A stretch of 40,768 nucleotides of DNA, taken from assembly GCA_045538305.1 (NCBI GenBank), contig JAZSRC010000056.1:1-40768 (forward strand), written 5' to 3'. Shown here piece by piece: positions 25,751 through 34,832 of the stretch. This stretch comes from SFHK01 sp045538305 (GTDB lineage Bacteria > Bacillota > Clostridia > Christensenellales > Aristaeellaceae). The notes below the pieces were generated by a model. It did no database searches. It worked only from the letters and a program-made list of their open reading frames with translations, and was not told the origin of the DNA. Numbering within the stretch: position 1 is the stretch's first letter; each line of letters begins with the position of its first letter. Made by a program: the position numbers and the translations under genes.

Positions 25751-27687
25751 AATCGATATTTAATCGCGCACCTTTAACGCCGAATACTCTGGCACCGCTT
25801 TCACTGGGCTCCATTCATCCTGATGGGTGGCTTCGTGCACAGATGGAAGCGCAGGCAAAGGGAATCACGGGTCAGCTGCGTGAACTCTGGCCCGATGTCG
25901 GAAATAATTGCGGCTGGTTGGGCGGCGACGGAGATTCATGGGAGCGTGCGCCGTATTATCTGGACGGCCTGATTCCTCTCGCATGGGGACTGGACGATGA
26001 AGAACTGAAAAAAAGCGCCATGGACTATATTGAGTGGATCATTGCAAGCCAGCGCGAGGACGGCTGGTTCGGCCCGGAGAAAAATGACGATTACTGGCCG
26101 CTTATGATTTGCTTAAAGGCGCTGTATCAGTATTTTACCGCCACGATTGATAAGCGTGTGCTCCAGTTGATGGATCGTTTCTTTAAATATCAGTATAAGA
26201 ATCTTGATACTAAACCGCTTAAAGGCTGGGCATGCGCGCGCGGCGGCGAAAATATGCTCCTTGCATTGAACCTCTATAATATCACGGGACAGAAATACTT
26301 GCTTGAGCTTTGCAAAAAGCTGAAGTCGCAAACGCTTGACTGGCCGAACATTTTCCATACCTTTCCCAATGTTCAGGCGCTTTCCAAATCCCTTTCATGG
26401 GTGAGACTGAATGAGGGAATGCAGGAGGAAGACGGTATTTACGGAACCGAACATCCGTACTTCCACACGTATTATCATCAGTCGCATGTTGTCAACGTTG
26501 CTATGGGCCTCAAAACTCCCGGCGTTATCAATATGTTTAAAAGCGGCTTCAAAGAGCAGGGCGGCTTTAAATTCGGCTGGCAGAAGCTGATGAAGCATCA
26601 CGGTGTTGCTTACGGAATGTTTACGGGTGACGAACACTTAAATGGCTCCAGCCCGACGCAGGGAACAGAAAGCTGCGCCATAATGGAAGCGATGTATTCT
26701 ATTGAAACGCTCCTTGGCTGCGGCAACTTTGGCGCCGATCTTCCCGACATCCTTGAAAAGATCGCATACAACGCCCTGCCCGCCCTTTTCACTGCCGATA
26801 CCATGGGGCATCAATATGATCAGCAGGCAAATCAGATCGCGGCTACAAAGGCTAATAGAGCATGGTATAACAACGGCGAGGATGCAAATCTTTTTGGTCT
26901 GGAACCGAATTATGGCTGCTGTACGGCAAACTGCCATCAGGGCTGGCCGAAATTTGTTTCTTCTCTCTGGTATGCAACAAACGACGATGGCCTTTCTGCT
27001 GTCAGTTATGCCCCCTGCAAGGTCAGAACGATGATTGACGGTGTTCCCGTTCGTTTGACGGTGTCTGGCGGTTATCCTTTCTCGGAAACTGTAAGAATTG
27101 AAGTTAGCACAAAGCGTCCGGTAGAATTCCCTCTGTATCTGCGCGTTCCGTTCTGGGCAAAGCAGCCCAGCATCCTTCTCCCGGATGGCGAAATCATGTC
27201 TGTTCGCGCAAACGAGGTAACCTGCGTGCGTAGAAAATGGGGGAACGGCGATATCGTTAAGCTCGAGCTCCCCATGGAACCCAGAGTAACTCGCTGGAAC
27301 CACCAGTCCGCAGCAGTGGAACTTGGGCCGATACTCATGGCCTATCAGCCCAAAGAAAACTGGACACGTATTGGAGGAAGCGATCAGGCTCCGCTTTGGC
27401 AGGTAACAACCGAAGACGAATGGAATTGGGCTATATTGCGCTCGGAACCCATGAAAGCGGTATTTGGTGAAGAAGCGCAGAGGCCGTTTAAGTCAGGAGA
27501 AGCGCCGGTAAAAGTGCTTTGCAAAATGGGGAAAGCAGAAGGCTGGGGAAAGAACGGTGAAAATGCCGAACCAACGCCCATCCAGCCCGTTGTCAAGAAA
27601 AAAACAGTACAAACGATTGAGCTTGTACCGTACGGATACACTTCGCTTAGAATCAGCCAGTTCCCATTTACTGAGAATGCTGAATAA
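25747..27687 (+). CDS. GH127/DUF1680-family beta-L-arabinofuranosidase-like enzyme
   Basis: This 646-residue (alpha/alpha)6-barrel enzyme of the GH127/GH146 group (DUF1680) probably releases L-arabinofuranose or a related sugar from plant glycans or glycoproteins. The zinc/cysteine active site of HypBA1 (Glu338, Cys340, Cys417 nucleophile, Cys418) is matched by Glu308, Cys310, Cys391 and Cys392, with almost the same spacing. The barrel covers about residues 15-440, followed by beta-sandwich domains. No signal peptide, so it acts inside the cell on imported oligosaccharides. GGGGAGGC lies 4-6 bases before the ATG, which overlaps the methyltransferase stop by 4 bases. The CE7 esterase starts 14 bases after its stop. 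Exact sugar specificity is not certain. Confidence 0.88.
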   Translation: MKSIFNRAPLTPNTLAPLSLGSIHPDGWLRAQMEAQAKGITGQLRELWPDVGNNCGWLGGDGDSWERAPYYLDGLIPLAWGLDDEELKKSAMDYIEWIIASQREDGWFGPEKNDDYWPLMICLKALYQYFTATIDKRVLQLMDRFFKYQYKNLDTKPLKGWACARGGENMLLALNLYNITGQKYLLELCKKLKSQTLDWPNIFHTFPNVQALSKSLSWVRLNEGMQEEDGIYGTEHPYFHTYYHQSHVVNVAMGLKTPGVINMFKSGFKEQGGFKFGWQKLMKHHGVAYGMFTGDEHLNGSSPTQGTESCAIMEAMYSIETLLGCGNFGADLPDILEKIAYNALPALFTADTMGHQYDQQANQIAATKANRAWYNNGEDANLFGLEPNYGCCTANCHQGWPKFVSSLWYATNDDGLSAVSYAPCKVRTMIDGVPVRLTVSGGYPFSETVRIEVSTKRPVEFPLYLRVPFWAKQPSILLPDGEIMSVRANEVTCVRRKWGNGDIVKLELPMEPRVTRWNHQSAAVELGPILMAYQPKENWTRIGGSDQAPLWQVTTEDEWNWAILRSEPMKAVFGEEAQRPFKSGEAPVKVLCKMGKAEGWGKNGENAEPTPIQPVVKKKTVQTIELVPYGYTSLRISQFPFTENAE

Positions 27688-27701
27688 AGGGAGTTGACAC
27701 T

Positions 27702-28667
27702 ATGCCCGTATTGGATATGCCGCTTGAGAAACTCAGAGAGTACAAAGGTATCTCCCCAAAGCCTGCGGATTTCGATGAATACTGGGAACGAGCGCTTAAC
27801 GAAATGGAAACGCTCGGGACGGACTGTACCCTTACGCCCTCCAAGTTTCAGGCCCCCGGTGCAGAATGCTTTGACCTTACGTTTAAAGGCGTAGGCGGAG
27901 CAACCGTATATGCCAAATATCTCCGACCCGCTCAAAGAACCGGTAAATGCCCGGCACTGCTTCAGTTTCACGGTTATAGAGGAAACAGCGGTGATTTTTC
28001 CGGAAAGATGGATTATGTATGTGCCGGCTTCTGCGTAGCGGCGCTCGACACAAGAGGCCAGGGAGGACGCAGTGAGGATAATCTTCAGGTGCCCGGAAAT
28101 ACGCTTTATGGCCATATTATCCGCGGCCTTGACGATCCTGATCCGGACAAGCTTTACTATAGAAATGTTTTCCTGGATGCCGCTCAATTGGCGAGAATTG
28201 TAATGGCAATGGAAGAGGTGGACGAAACCAGAGTAGGAGCTACTGGCCGCTCTCAGGGCGGTGCGCTAACGCTTGCCTGCGCTGCGCTTACACCCAGCCT
28301 TAATCGTTGCGCGCCCCTTATCAGCTTCCTTTGCGATTATAAGCGCGTATGGGTAATGGATATGGATAAAGACGCCTATGCGGAGCTGAGAGAGTATTTC
28401 CGCCGTTTTGATCCAAGACATGAGCGAGAGGACGAGATTTTTACAAAGCTCGGTTATATCGATAATCTGAACCTTGCGCCGCGTATTCGCGCAAAGGTAC
28501 TCCACTTTACCGGACTACTTGATACCATCTGTCCGCCAAGTACGCAGTTTGCCGCCTACAATGCGATTACATCCGAAAAGGATATGGTTATCTATCCCGA
28601 TTACGCGCATGAGCTTTTTCCCGAGGCAAACGACATGATCATGCAGTTTATGTGTGAGATGCTCTAA
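27702..28667 (+). CDS. CE7 acetyl-xylan/cephalosporin-C esterase
   Basis: This 321-residue alpha/beta hydrolase of carbohydrate esterase family 7 (Axe1/Cah type) removes acetyl groups from short xylo-oligosaccharides. The catalytic triad is Ser184 in GRSQGG, Asp274 in LLDTICPP and His303 in YAHE; the RGQ motif of the family is at 118-120. Length is standard, with no signal peptide, consistent with an intracellular hexameric enzyme. GGGAG lies 7-8 bases before the ATG. It is the third gene of the methyltransferase/GH127/CE7 operon and fits with the GH127 enzyme in processing imported arabinoxylan fragments. No sugar transporter is present in the operon. Confidence 0.93.
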   Translation: MPVLDMPLEKLREYKGISPKPADFDEYWERALNEMETLGTDCTLTPSKFQAPGAECFDLTFKGVGGATVYAKYLRPAQRTGKCPALLQFHGYRGNSGDFSGKMDYVCAGFCVAALDTRGQGGRSEDNLQVPGNTLYGHIIRGLDDPDPDKLYYRNVFLDAAQLARIVMAMEEVDETRVGATGRSQGGALTLACAALTPSLNRCAPLISFLCDYKRVWVMDMDKDAYAELREYFRRFDPRHEREDEIFTKLGYIDNLNLAPRIRAKVLHFTGLLDTICPPSTQFAAYNAITSEKDMVIYPDYAHELFPEANDMIMQFMCEML

Positions 28668-28679
28668 TTGCTTTATGAT

Positions 28680-28723
28680 GAACAGAATGCGGCGTAACAT
28701 ATTGGTATTACCGCATTCTGTTC
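28680..28723 (+). terminator. Long hairpin at operon end
   Basis: GAACAGAATGCGG (28680-28692) and its exact complement (28711-28723) pair around an 18-base loop. No strong T-tract follows, so it may be a 3' end stabiliser more than a classical terminator. Confidence 0.55.
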
Positions 28724-28800
28724 TACGGGAACGAATCCGTTGATTCAAATGGCAAGCAATGCATAATATTGAATTAACATATAAAAGTGAAAAAAAGGTA

Positions 28801-28829
28801 TTGACAATTACCCATGTCATATGTATAAT
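28801..28829 (+). promoter_or_regulatory. Promoter of the tRNA operon
   Basis: TTGACA (28801-28806) and TATAAT (28824-28829) with a 17-base spacer: both boxes match consensus exactly. It lies 50 bases upstream of tRNA-Pro. Confidence 0.85.
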
Positions 28830-28878
28830 AGTTAATGTCGCTTGCGGGGCACGGCTTCTAAAAGAAGCTGAGATCCTT

Positions 28879-28952
28879 CGGGGTGTAGCGCAGTTTGGTA
28901 GCGCACGTGCTTTGGGAGCATGGGGTCGCAGGTTCGAATCCTGTCGCCCCGA
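28879..28952 (+). tRNA. tRNA-Pro(TGG)
   Basis: The acceptor CGGGGTG pairs with CGCCCCG; the anticodon loop TTTGGGA gives TGG; the T-loop is TTCGAAT. CCA is not encoded. First of seven tRNAs in one operon. Confidence 0.95.
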
Positions 28953-28965
28953 TTCGTGAGGATAC

Positions 28966-29037
28966 GACCTCTTGGTCAAGTGGTTAAGACATCGCCCTTT
29001 CACGGCGGTAACACGGGTTCGAATCCCGTAGAGGTCG
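28966..29037 (+). tRNA. tRNA-Glu(TTC)
   Basis: The acceptor GACCTCT pairs with AGAGGTC; the anticodon loop CTTTCAC gives TTC; the T-arm is CGGGTTCGAATCCCG. CCA is not encoded. Confidence 0.93.
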
Positions 29038-29072
29038 TTCTTTTTTCTCACTACTGTCAGGTGACAGAACTT

Positions 29073-29146
29073 GGGCCTTTAGCTCAGTTGGTCAGAGCAG
29101 TCGGCTCATAACCGATCGGTCCGGGGTTCAAGTCCCTGAAGGCCCA
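29073..29146 (+). tRNA. tRNA-Met(CAT), probably elongator
   Basis: The acceptor GGGCCTT pairs with AAGGCCC; the anticodon loop CTCATAA gives CAT. The paired first base pair (G-C) argues against the initiator. A lysidine-modified Ile tRNA cannot be excluded but the body resembles elongator Met. CCA is not encoded. Confidence 0.88.
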
Positions 29147-29150
29147 TTAT

Positions 29151-29227
29151 GGTCCGGTAGTTCAGTTGGTTAGAATGCCAGCCTGTCACGCTGGAGGTCG
29201 AGGGTTCGAGCCCCTTCCGGATCGCCA
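29151..29227 (+). tRNA. tRNA-Asp(GTC)
   Basis: The acceptor GGTCCGG pairs with CCGGATC (one G-T pair); the anticodon loop CTGTCAC gives GTC. Discriminator G and an encoded CCA end at 29227. It starts only 4 bases after tRNA-Met. Confidence 0.95.
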
Positions 29228-29276
29228 TCGTAACTACTTACCGGAGCCTCTGGAAATTGGACTCATAGATGATCTC

Positions 29277-29349
29277 GCTGGTGTAGCTCAATCGGTAGAG
29301 CAGCTGATTTGTAATCAGCAGGTTGCGGGTTCGAGTCCCTTCGCCAGCT
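29277..29349 (+). tRNA. tRNA-Thr(TGT)
   Basis: The acceptor GCTGGTG pairs with CGCCAGC; the anticodon loop TTTGTAA gives TGT. CCA is not encoded. Confidence 0.94.
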
Positions 29350-29371
29350 CTTCTCTGGTTCGTATAAATGT

Positions 29372-29456
<85 letters not shown>

Positions 29457-29483
29457 AGTCCTTCTCGAAAGAGAAGGCATTTC

Positions 29484-29569
29484 GCGGGAATGGCGGAATT
29501 GGCAGACGCGCTAGATTCAGGTTCTAGTGATCATTACGATTCGTGCAGGTTCAAGTCCTGTTTCCCGCA
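29484..29569 (+). tRNA. tRNA-Leu(CAG)
   Basis: This is a class II tRNA. The acceptor GCGGGAA pairs with TTCCCGC; the anticodon loop TTCAGGT gives CAG; the variable arm is long. CCA is not encoded. Last tRNA of the operon. Confidence 0.93.
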
Positions 29570-29571
29570 CT

Positions 29572-29608
29572 GAAGCCCTGAAACGGTTTGTTTCAGAGCT
29601 TTTTCTTT
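29572..29608 (+). terminator. Terminator of the tRNA operon
   Basis: AAGCCCTGAAAC and GTTTCAGAGCTT form a stem with one mismatch around GGTTT, followed by TTTTTCTTTAT. Confidence 0.75.
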
Positions 29609-29661
29609 ATATTTACAGTTTCAGAAATAGACTTGTTAATACGAAAGAAGAGAGCAGTTTT

Positions 29662-30834
29662 ATGAAGAAACTTTTTCTGATGATTTTCACCATATTTGTA
29701 TTGTTGTTGGTAACGGTATATGCATACGCGCAGGAAAGCATTGATTATGAAATCACCTCCGCGTGTCGAATTGGCCCGTGGGATCCAGAAGTACACAGAA
29801 TTATGGATAAAAACATCCTTTCCTACTGGACAGGCAGCTATTCCAAAAGTACCTTAGAAATTGTTCTGCCTGCAGACGAAGAACCATGCGGCATGCTTAT
29901 CGAATGGTTTCGTCCGTTTGAAAGATTCGATTATGAACAGTTTGATGAAAACGGAAACAGCATATCAATAGAAGACAGTGAAAGATACTATAGCGGATAT
30001 CTGACCTGGCTTCAGACCGATGAGAAAACAAGGAAGATTGCATTGACCACATACAAGAGAGCGCAAATAAGTGAAATCAGCGTATATCGAAAAGGAACCG
30101 ATCAATTCGATATACAGAAATGGCAAAATCCTATTATCGAACCAGACATTATGCTGTTGGTTGCACATGCTGATGACGAGGTACTGTGGTTTGGTGGGTT
30201 ACTTCCGTATTATACACAGATTCTCAATAAGAGCGTACAAGTGGTTTATATGACCAACAATGGACGACCGCGCATTCAGGAAGCTCATAACTGTCTGTGG
30301 AAAGCAGGCGTAAGGAATATGCCTGTAATTGTTGGTCTAAAAGACAGTAATGATATCGGCAGGGCAGGCTACGAGCAATGGGGCGGTGAAAATAAGATCG
30401 ACCATATACTTTCCGGTCTTATTCGTAAGTATAAGCCGCATGTTGTCGTAACGCACGATCTAAACGGTGAATATGGCCACATGCAGCACAGAATTATTGC
30501 AAAGTGTATTGAAAAGGCAATTCATTCAGCTGCAAATCAAGCAAAGTATTCCGATACTTTGGCTGAGTATGGGCCTTGGTCTGTCGAAAAACTTTATCTG
30601 CACTTGAGCGATACAAATACCATATACATGAACTGGTTTACGCCTGATGACGCACTTTTCGGAAAAACACCGATAGAAGTGGCGGAAATTGCCTTTCAGG
30701 AGCATGTTTCCCAGCTTTATCGCTATAGTATGGAAGACGGAAAGAAATACGATTATACAAAATTCGGCCTCGTTTACACAAATGTTGGCCCTGATAAACA
30801 AAAAAACGATTTTCTGGAAAATATCCTCAGGTGA
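29662..30834 (+). CDS. Secreted PIG-L (LmbE)-family deacetylase
   Basis: This 390-residue exported protein has a hydrophobic signal segment at residues 4-23. A beta-rich N-terminal region without a recognised family (about 25-155) precedes a PIG-L/LmbE domain (about 162-390). The zinc site is visible: AHADDE at 168-173 and the second motif with His265, Asp266, Gly272-His273 and His276. PIG-L enzymes remove N-acetyl groups from GlcNAc-type conjugates; an outside-acting form suggests trimming of surface or environmental glycans. ATG 29662 follows AAGAGAG; the frame upstream runs into tRNA-Leu and is not coding. The gene sits alone between the tRNA operon and a duplicate tRNA-Tyr, an unusual location that suggests insertion or duplication at the tRNA locus. 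Confidence 0.85.
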   Translation: MKKLFLMIFTIFVLLLVTVYAYAQESIDYEITSACRIGPWDPEVHRIMDKNILSYWTGSYSKSTLEIVLPADEEPCGMLIEWFRPFERFDYEQFDENGNSISIEDSERYYSGYLTWLQTDEKTRKIALTTYKRAQISEISVYRKGTDQFDIQKWQNPIIEPDIMLLVAHADDEVLWFGGLLPYYTQILNKSVQVVYMTNNGRPRIQEAHNCLWKAGVRNMPVIVGLKDSNDIGRAGYEQWGGENKIDHILSGLIRKYKPHVVVTHDLNGEYGHMQHRIIAKCIEKAIHSAANQAKYSDTLAEYGPWSVEKLYLHLSDTNTIYMNWFTPDDALFGKTPIEVAEIAFQEHVSQLYRYSMEDGKKYDYTKFGLVYTNVGPDKQKNDFLENILR

Positions 30835-30869
30835 TTGTACAGGGTATCACGAATATTTTCAAAAAAGTA

Positions 30870-30898
30870 TTGATTTATCAAAGCTTATGTTGTATAAT
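30870..30898 (+). promoter_or_regulatory. Promoter of the second tRNA-Tyr
   Basis: TTGATT (30870-30875) and TATAAT (30893-30898) with a 17-base spacer, 29 bases upstream of the tRNA. Confidence 0.7.
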
Positions 30899-30927
30899 AA
30901 TATTCGCTAAAAACAGCAACAGAGCAT

Positions 30928-31009
<82 letters not shown>

Positions 31010-31010
31010 T

Positions 31011-31046
31011 AAAAAGCACTTCACATCTGAAGTGCTTTTTCTTTTG
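31011..31046 (+). terminator. Terminator of the second tRNA-Tyr
   Basis: AAAAAGCACTTCA (31011-31023) pairs perfectly with 31028-31040; a TTTTTCTTTTG tail follows. It starts two bases after the tRNA. Confidence 0.85.
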
Positions 31047-31160
31047 TTTTTATTTATCCTGATGACTTTCATAATTACTGGGAGCGATCAGGCTGTCTCA
31101 TTATATGCGCAGGATTTTGTAAAAAAGAAACACTTTTTGCATGTGCCTAGTTTATTAGGG

Positions 31161-31189
31161 TAGACTCTTTTGCAACTTTTATGTATAAT
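31161..31189 (+). promoter_or_regulatory. Putative promoter of the DUF4432 gene
   Basis: TAGACT (31161-31166) and TATAAT (31184-31189), spacer 17 bases; the -35 is only a partial match. Confidence 0.5.
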
Positions 31190-31238
31190 CGTATTGTCGT
31201 AATTAGTAAAAAAGAACAATGTGACCGGAGGTATTCAA

Positions 31239-32210
31239 ATGATAAGCGCATACATCGGCCATCCCTCTCAGTTGAGCTACGCAGAGGAACATCGTCTGGT
31301 AGGGGGAAAGGGAGACGGGATGCGGCTGTTTGAAGTGAATAACGGGCGCGGATTGTGCCTTACAGCCTCCATTGACCGCGGCATGGATATTTCTCGTCTT
31401 CAATATAAAGGCGTAAACTGCGGCTATTTTGCACCATGCGGATATGTTGCGCCTGCATATTTTGATGATAAGGATAACGGTTTTTTGAAGTCCTTCAGCG
31501 CCGGATTTTTGACAACATGCGGCCTTTCCAACGCCGGAGTTCCCTGCACGATAGACGGGCAATCGCATGCCATGCACGGAACCATCGGAAATACGCCTGC
31601 AGAGAATGCGTACTATACGGTTGATAAGGATCGCATCACACTGTACGGTAAAATGAACAGCGCACAAATCTTTTCGGACAAACTATCGCTAGAAAGAAAG
31701 ATTGTGATTTCCAATTTTGAGGATTCATTCACTGTTGAGGACATAATCAGAAATGAGGGCGACAGGGATACGCCAATCATGCTGATGTATCATATGAACA
31801 TCGGTTATCCGCTTTTGAGCGAGAACGCGCAGCTGCAGATATCCTCCTCAAAGGTATTGCCCAGAGACGAAATCGCAGCAGAGGGACTGGATACATGGGA
31901 TCGGATTTTACAGCCCACGCCCTTATTCAAGGAACAGTGTTACTTTCATTTCTTTGAGGAACAAAACGCTATCGCATGCATCGAAAATCCCGATGTCGGC
32001 ATCGGACTTGAAATCTCGTTCAATACAGAGAGTTTAAACTGCTTGACCGAGTGGAAAATGATGGGCGTTCGGGATTATGTACTGGGTTTAGAGCCCGGCA
32101 ATTGCTATCCGATTGGAAGAGCGCAAGCGCGCGAAGAGGGGAGTCTTGTAATCCTAGAGCCCATGGAAGAAAGAAGCTACCGTGTTAAAGTAAGGCTGTA
32201 TAGCCTGTAA
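31239..32210 (+). CDS. DUF4432/aldose-1-epimerase-like protein
   Basis: This 323-residue beta-sandwich protein of the galactose-mutarotase superfamily, DUF4432 branch, probably interconverts anomers of a sugar or sugar acid. The family marks are visible: GRGLCLTASIDRGMDISRLQYKGVNCGYFAPCG in the first third, GFLTTCGLSNAG, then HAMHGTIGNTPAENA carrying the His of the active-site region, and LMYHMNIGYPLL. ATG 31239 is preceded by CGGAGG with a 7-base gap; the GTG at 31221 has no ribosome site. No signal peptide. It converges with the GHL6 hydrolase across a strong shared terminator, and the two may act on related sugars, but that is inference. Confidence 0.82.
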   Translation: MISAYIGHPSQLSYAEEHRLVGGKGDGMRLFEVNNGRGLCLTASIDRGMDISRLQYKGVNCGYFAPCGYVAPAYFDDKDNGFLKSFSAGFLTTCGLSNAGVPCTIDGQSHAMHGTIGNTPAENAYYTVDKDRITLYGKMNSAQIFSDKLSLERKIVISNFEDSFTVEDIIRNEGDRDTPIMLMYHMNIGYPLLSENAQLQISSSKVLPRDEIAAEGLDTWDRILQPTPLFKEQCYFHFFEEQNAIACIENPDVGIGLEISFNTESLNCLTEWKMMGVRDYVLGLEPGNCYPIGRAQAREEGSLVILEPMEERSYRVKVRLYSL

Positions 32211-32230
32211 ATAAGCGGATGAAGTAAATG

Positions 32231-32267
32231 ATACCCCGGCTCCGCTCTAGTGAGAGCGCCGGGGTAT
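32231..32267. terminator. Strong hairpin between convergent genes
   Basis: The outer stem ATACCCCGGC/GCCGGGGTAT and inner stem GCTCT/AGAGC form one long hairpin. It is 20 bases after the DUF4432 stop and 5 bases from the GHL6 stop. T-tracts are weak on both sides. Confidence 0.7.
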
Positions 32268-32272
32268 CGCGT

Positions 32273-34246
32273 TTATAGTTTGATTTCGACGGCCTGATAG
32301 CAGTTAATCAGGGGGATTGTGAAGGAAAGCGCGCCTGCTTCCTGCGTAAACGGAATCTCATTTCCTTCCGGTACCAGCTTTACCTGCTTTACTTCTTCCG
32401 CAATTGATATGACAACGGGAGTCTGATAAATAGGCGGAATATCTTCGATGACGGAGGTTCTGCCTCTCTGAATCGGGCTGGCATACGCCGCATGGAACAC
32501 ATAACGGTTTTCCGCTTTCTGGAAAGTAAGCCTCGTTCGTCCTGCGCTCATAAGGGCCGCCTTATATTTGGGCGTGTATATGAGGGAGAGGACTTTAATC
32601 AATACCTCTCTGAACAGCTGTGCGCCGTCTGTTTTATACATTTTGCAAAGCGGATGCGCAAGGTATATAACGTTTCCTTTCCTGACCGCCGCAGGGTGTC
32701 CGGCTTTGTCGTCCTTATAGGGCGTATACTGATGCGAGCAGTACGCTTCGTAGGTTCTGTTGAACCACGGCTCATATATATCTCCAATTACCTCAGCGTC
32801 AATTACACGCGTTCTTTCGGCGCCCTGATAGCACAGGAACGGGGCGTTTCCGAACGGAAGCCTGAGTTCGCAGCCCGGCTGGAAATAATCGGGGCTCAAA
32901 ATCGCTTCACCTTCGTAAGCAACGCCTGCATCAATCTGGAAACAGCCGTTTTTAATGGCGCTCTTGTAATTGAAAAGAACGCTTCCGCCATTTTCGATGA
33001 AGGTCTGAATCCTTGCGGCTTCTTCTTCTGAAAGTTTTACGCTGTCCGGCAGAATCAGCGCTTTGAACCTGTCAATGGGTTCACCGGGCATGGCGATATC
33101 AAAATCGATATGGCTTTCCAGAAGCATCGTGTGAAGGCCTTCATCCGCATCGTCATCGCCGCAAAGGTAAACGCCCAAATCCGCCGTAGAGCTTGCGGGG
33201 AATGCCCACGGCTCAATTGCTTCAAGCGCGCGATAGGCTTTTCCGATTACGCGATAGGTCTCCATGTCCATCACGCCATTTGGCGGCATCTGATCACCTG
33301 TAGAGCATTTCGCGCCGTACATTGCCATCAGAAGCGCCTCATACTTCAGCGCATCCGGATTTTTATAGCCGCCAAACTCGCCCCAGGAGGTGTGGAATTT
33401 TCCGGTCATTCCCAGATAATCCTTATTCTCATAGCGAGTCATAAAGCTTGCGCGAGCCGGCATTTTGTTGTAGCCACCCCAAGTAGTCGGAAGATCTTCC
33501 ATTTCAATATGGGACTGTTTTACATGGTATTCGGGGCGATAGATCTCTGCGCCACCGTTAAAGAAAATCGTGGCTTCCGGATGCTTTGCATACAGAATAT
33601 CGGCGCAGTTCTGCATAAACCGAAGGTGATTCAGACGATAGTATTCTTTTGCATCTTCTTCGTTTGTCGGATCAAGTCCTTCTTCGCGCATACCCTTTAT
33701 GCAATTAGGACAATAGCATGCTTCATCAAGGAATACAATGTCGTAGAACAATCCGTCAAGCGTAGGGTACCTTTCAGCGATCTCCTTTGTCAGGTCGTAA
33801 ATATGCTGTGCGTATACGCCTGAAAGACAAAGGTTTTTCCATGATGTAATGGGCCTGATTTCAGAAGGTTGGGCATCGGGGTTCACATTCGTCATACGGG
33901 CATTTCCGTTTTTGTCCACCATCAGCCATTCCGGATGCTCTTCTGCGTCCAGCGCGCTCCAGCCCGCAGTGATGTATACCGGCGCGGCAACGCCGACTTC
34001 CTGCGCAGCTTCGATCATAAGACCCGTCAGATCCATTCCTTCCGGCATAGTGGGATGAACCGTGCCGTACTTTGTCGGGTAATAGCAAAGGCCGTGATGA
34101 CATTTTGCAAATACGGTAATGGAATTAACGTTGCCTTCCTTGAGAGCTGCCTGAAACTGCGCTTTATCGAATTTCTCGCCAACGCCGGGAATGTGGGGGG
34201 AGGTGTGAAAATCCAAATGAACCTGTCTTGCCGGAATTTTTCTCAT
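32273..34246 (-). CDS. GHL6-type putative glycoside hydrolase
   Basis: This 657-residue protein of the hypothetical glycosyl hydrolase 6 family (a TIM barrel related to alpha-amylase/GH clans) is joined to a beta-galactosidase-trimerisation-like domain. The start HLDFHTSPHIPGVGEKFD and the SITVFAKCHHGLCYYPT strand are family hallmarks; YDIVFLDEACYCPNC (about 170-184) holds a likely catalytic Asp/Glu region with a Cys-x-x-Cys pair. Residues about 360-440 resemble the class-I-glutamine-amidotransferase-like trimerisation fold, and the C-terminus is a small beta domain. No signal peptide, so intracellular. GGAGG lies 8 bases before the ATG. The substrate is unknown; fucosides and galactosides are possibilities by fold only. 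Confidence 0.8.
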   Translation of the reverse strand: MRKIPARQVHLDFHTSPHIPGVGEKFDKAQFQAALKEGNVNSITVFAKCHHGLCYYPTKYGTVHPTMPEGMDLTGLMIEAAQEVGVAAPVYITAGWSALDAEEHPEWLMVDKNGNARMTNVNPDAQPSEIRPITSWKNLCLSGVYAQHIYDLTKEIAERYPTLDGLFYDIVFLDEACYCPNCIKGMREEGLDPTNEEDAKEYYRLNHLRFMQNCADILYAKHPEATIFFNGGAEIYRPEYHVKQSHIEMEDLPTTWGGYNKMPARASFMTRYENKDYLGMTGKFHTSWGEFGGYKNPDALKYEALLMAMYGAKCSTGDQMPPNGVMDMETYRVIGKAYRALEAIEPWAFPASSTADLGVYLCGDDDADEGLHTMLLESHIDFDIAMPGEPIDRFKALILPDSVKLSEEEAARIQTFIENGGSVLFNYKSAIKNGCFQIDAGVAYEGEAILSPDYFQPGCELRLPFGNAPFLCYQGAERTRVIDAEVIGDIYEPWFNRTYEAYCSHQYTPYKDDKAGHPAAVRKGNVIYLAHPLCKMYKTDGAQLFREVLIKVLSLIYTPKYKAALMSAGRTRLTFQKAENRYVFHAAYASPIQRGRTSVIEDIPPIYQTPVVISIAEEVKQVKLVPEGNEIPFTQEAGALSFTIPLINCYQAVEIKL

Positions 34247-34365
34247 GGGTTATACCTCCATCAAAATGCTGTCATCATTTTAACATAAAGCAGTATTCGA
34301 TACAATATCGAATTTGCGTATATTTTCGCCCTTTACGTCAAATACTTTTTTAGGGTGATGTTGAA

Positions 34366-34803
34366 ATGATCGGTTATCTGATGGCTATCCTTGCCGGCGC
34401 TGCAATGAGCGTTCAGGGCGTTATGAACACAAGGCTTTCCGACAAAATCGGTTTGATGGAATCAAATGCATATGTACAGGGTACGGCGTTTGCGCTTGCA
34501 TTCCTGGCGTCGATATTCTTTGGAAAGGGGAATTTTCGTGAAATTACACAAGTTAAATGGCCGTATCTTCTTGGCGGTGCGTTTGGACTTGTGATTACGC
34601 TTACAGTGATGATGGCGATAGGGCGCTTAAGTCCAACGGTGGCTATATCGGTAATACTCATTTCACAGCTGCTGGTTGCAGCGCTGATTGATGCGTTTGG
34701 CATTATGGAATCCGAAAAAATAGCTTTTACGTGGCATAAATTCGCGGGCTTATTGCTAATGATCGGCGGTTTGCTGCTTTTCAAATTTCAAAACGGAAAA
34801 TAG
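34366..34803 (+). CDS. YdcZ-family (DMT_YdcZ) small transporter
   Basis: This 145-residue protein has about five transmembrane helices and the YdcZ/DUF606 (PF04657) layout: LMAILAGAAMSVQGVMNTRLSDKIG at the start, a middle GGAFGLVITLTVMMAIGRLSPTVAISVILISQLLVAALID, and a C-terminal WHKFAGLLLMIGGLLLF. This half-size relative of EamA exporters usually works as a homodimer or a pair of genes; no second copy is adjacent. AGGGTGATG is the likely ribosome site. Substrate unknown. It ends 29 bases before the LexA-controlled promoter of the next gene. Confidence 0.85.
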   Translation: MIGYLMAILAGAAMSVQGVMNTRLSDKIGLMESNAYVQGTAFALAFLASIFFGKGNFREITQVKWPYLLGGAFGLVITLTVMMAIGRLSPTVAISVILISQLLVAALIDAFGIMESEKIAFTWHKFAGLLLMIGGLLLFKFQNGK

Positions 34804-34832
34804 AGGTTTTTTCAGAAAATTGAAGAAAATGC

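Noticed and set aside
26638..27303. 221-codon minus-strand open frame
   Set aside because: It is opposite the GH127 gene, which has the full zinc/Cys site.
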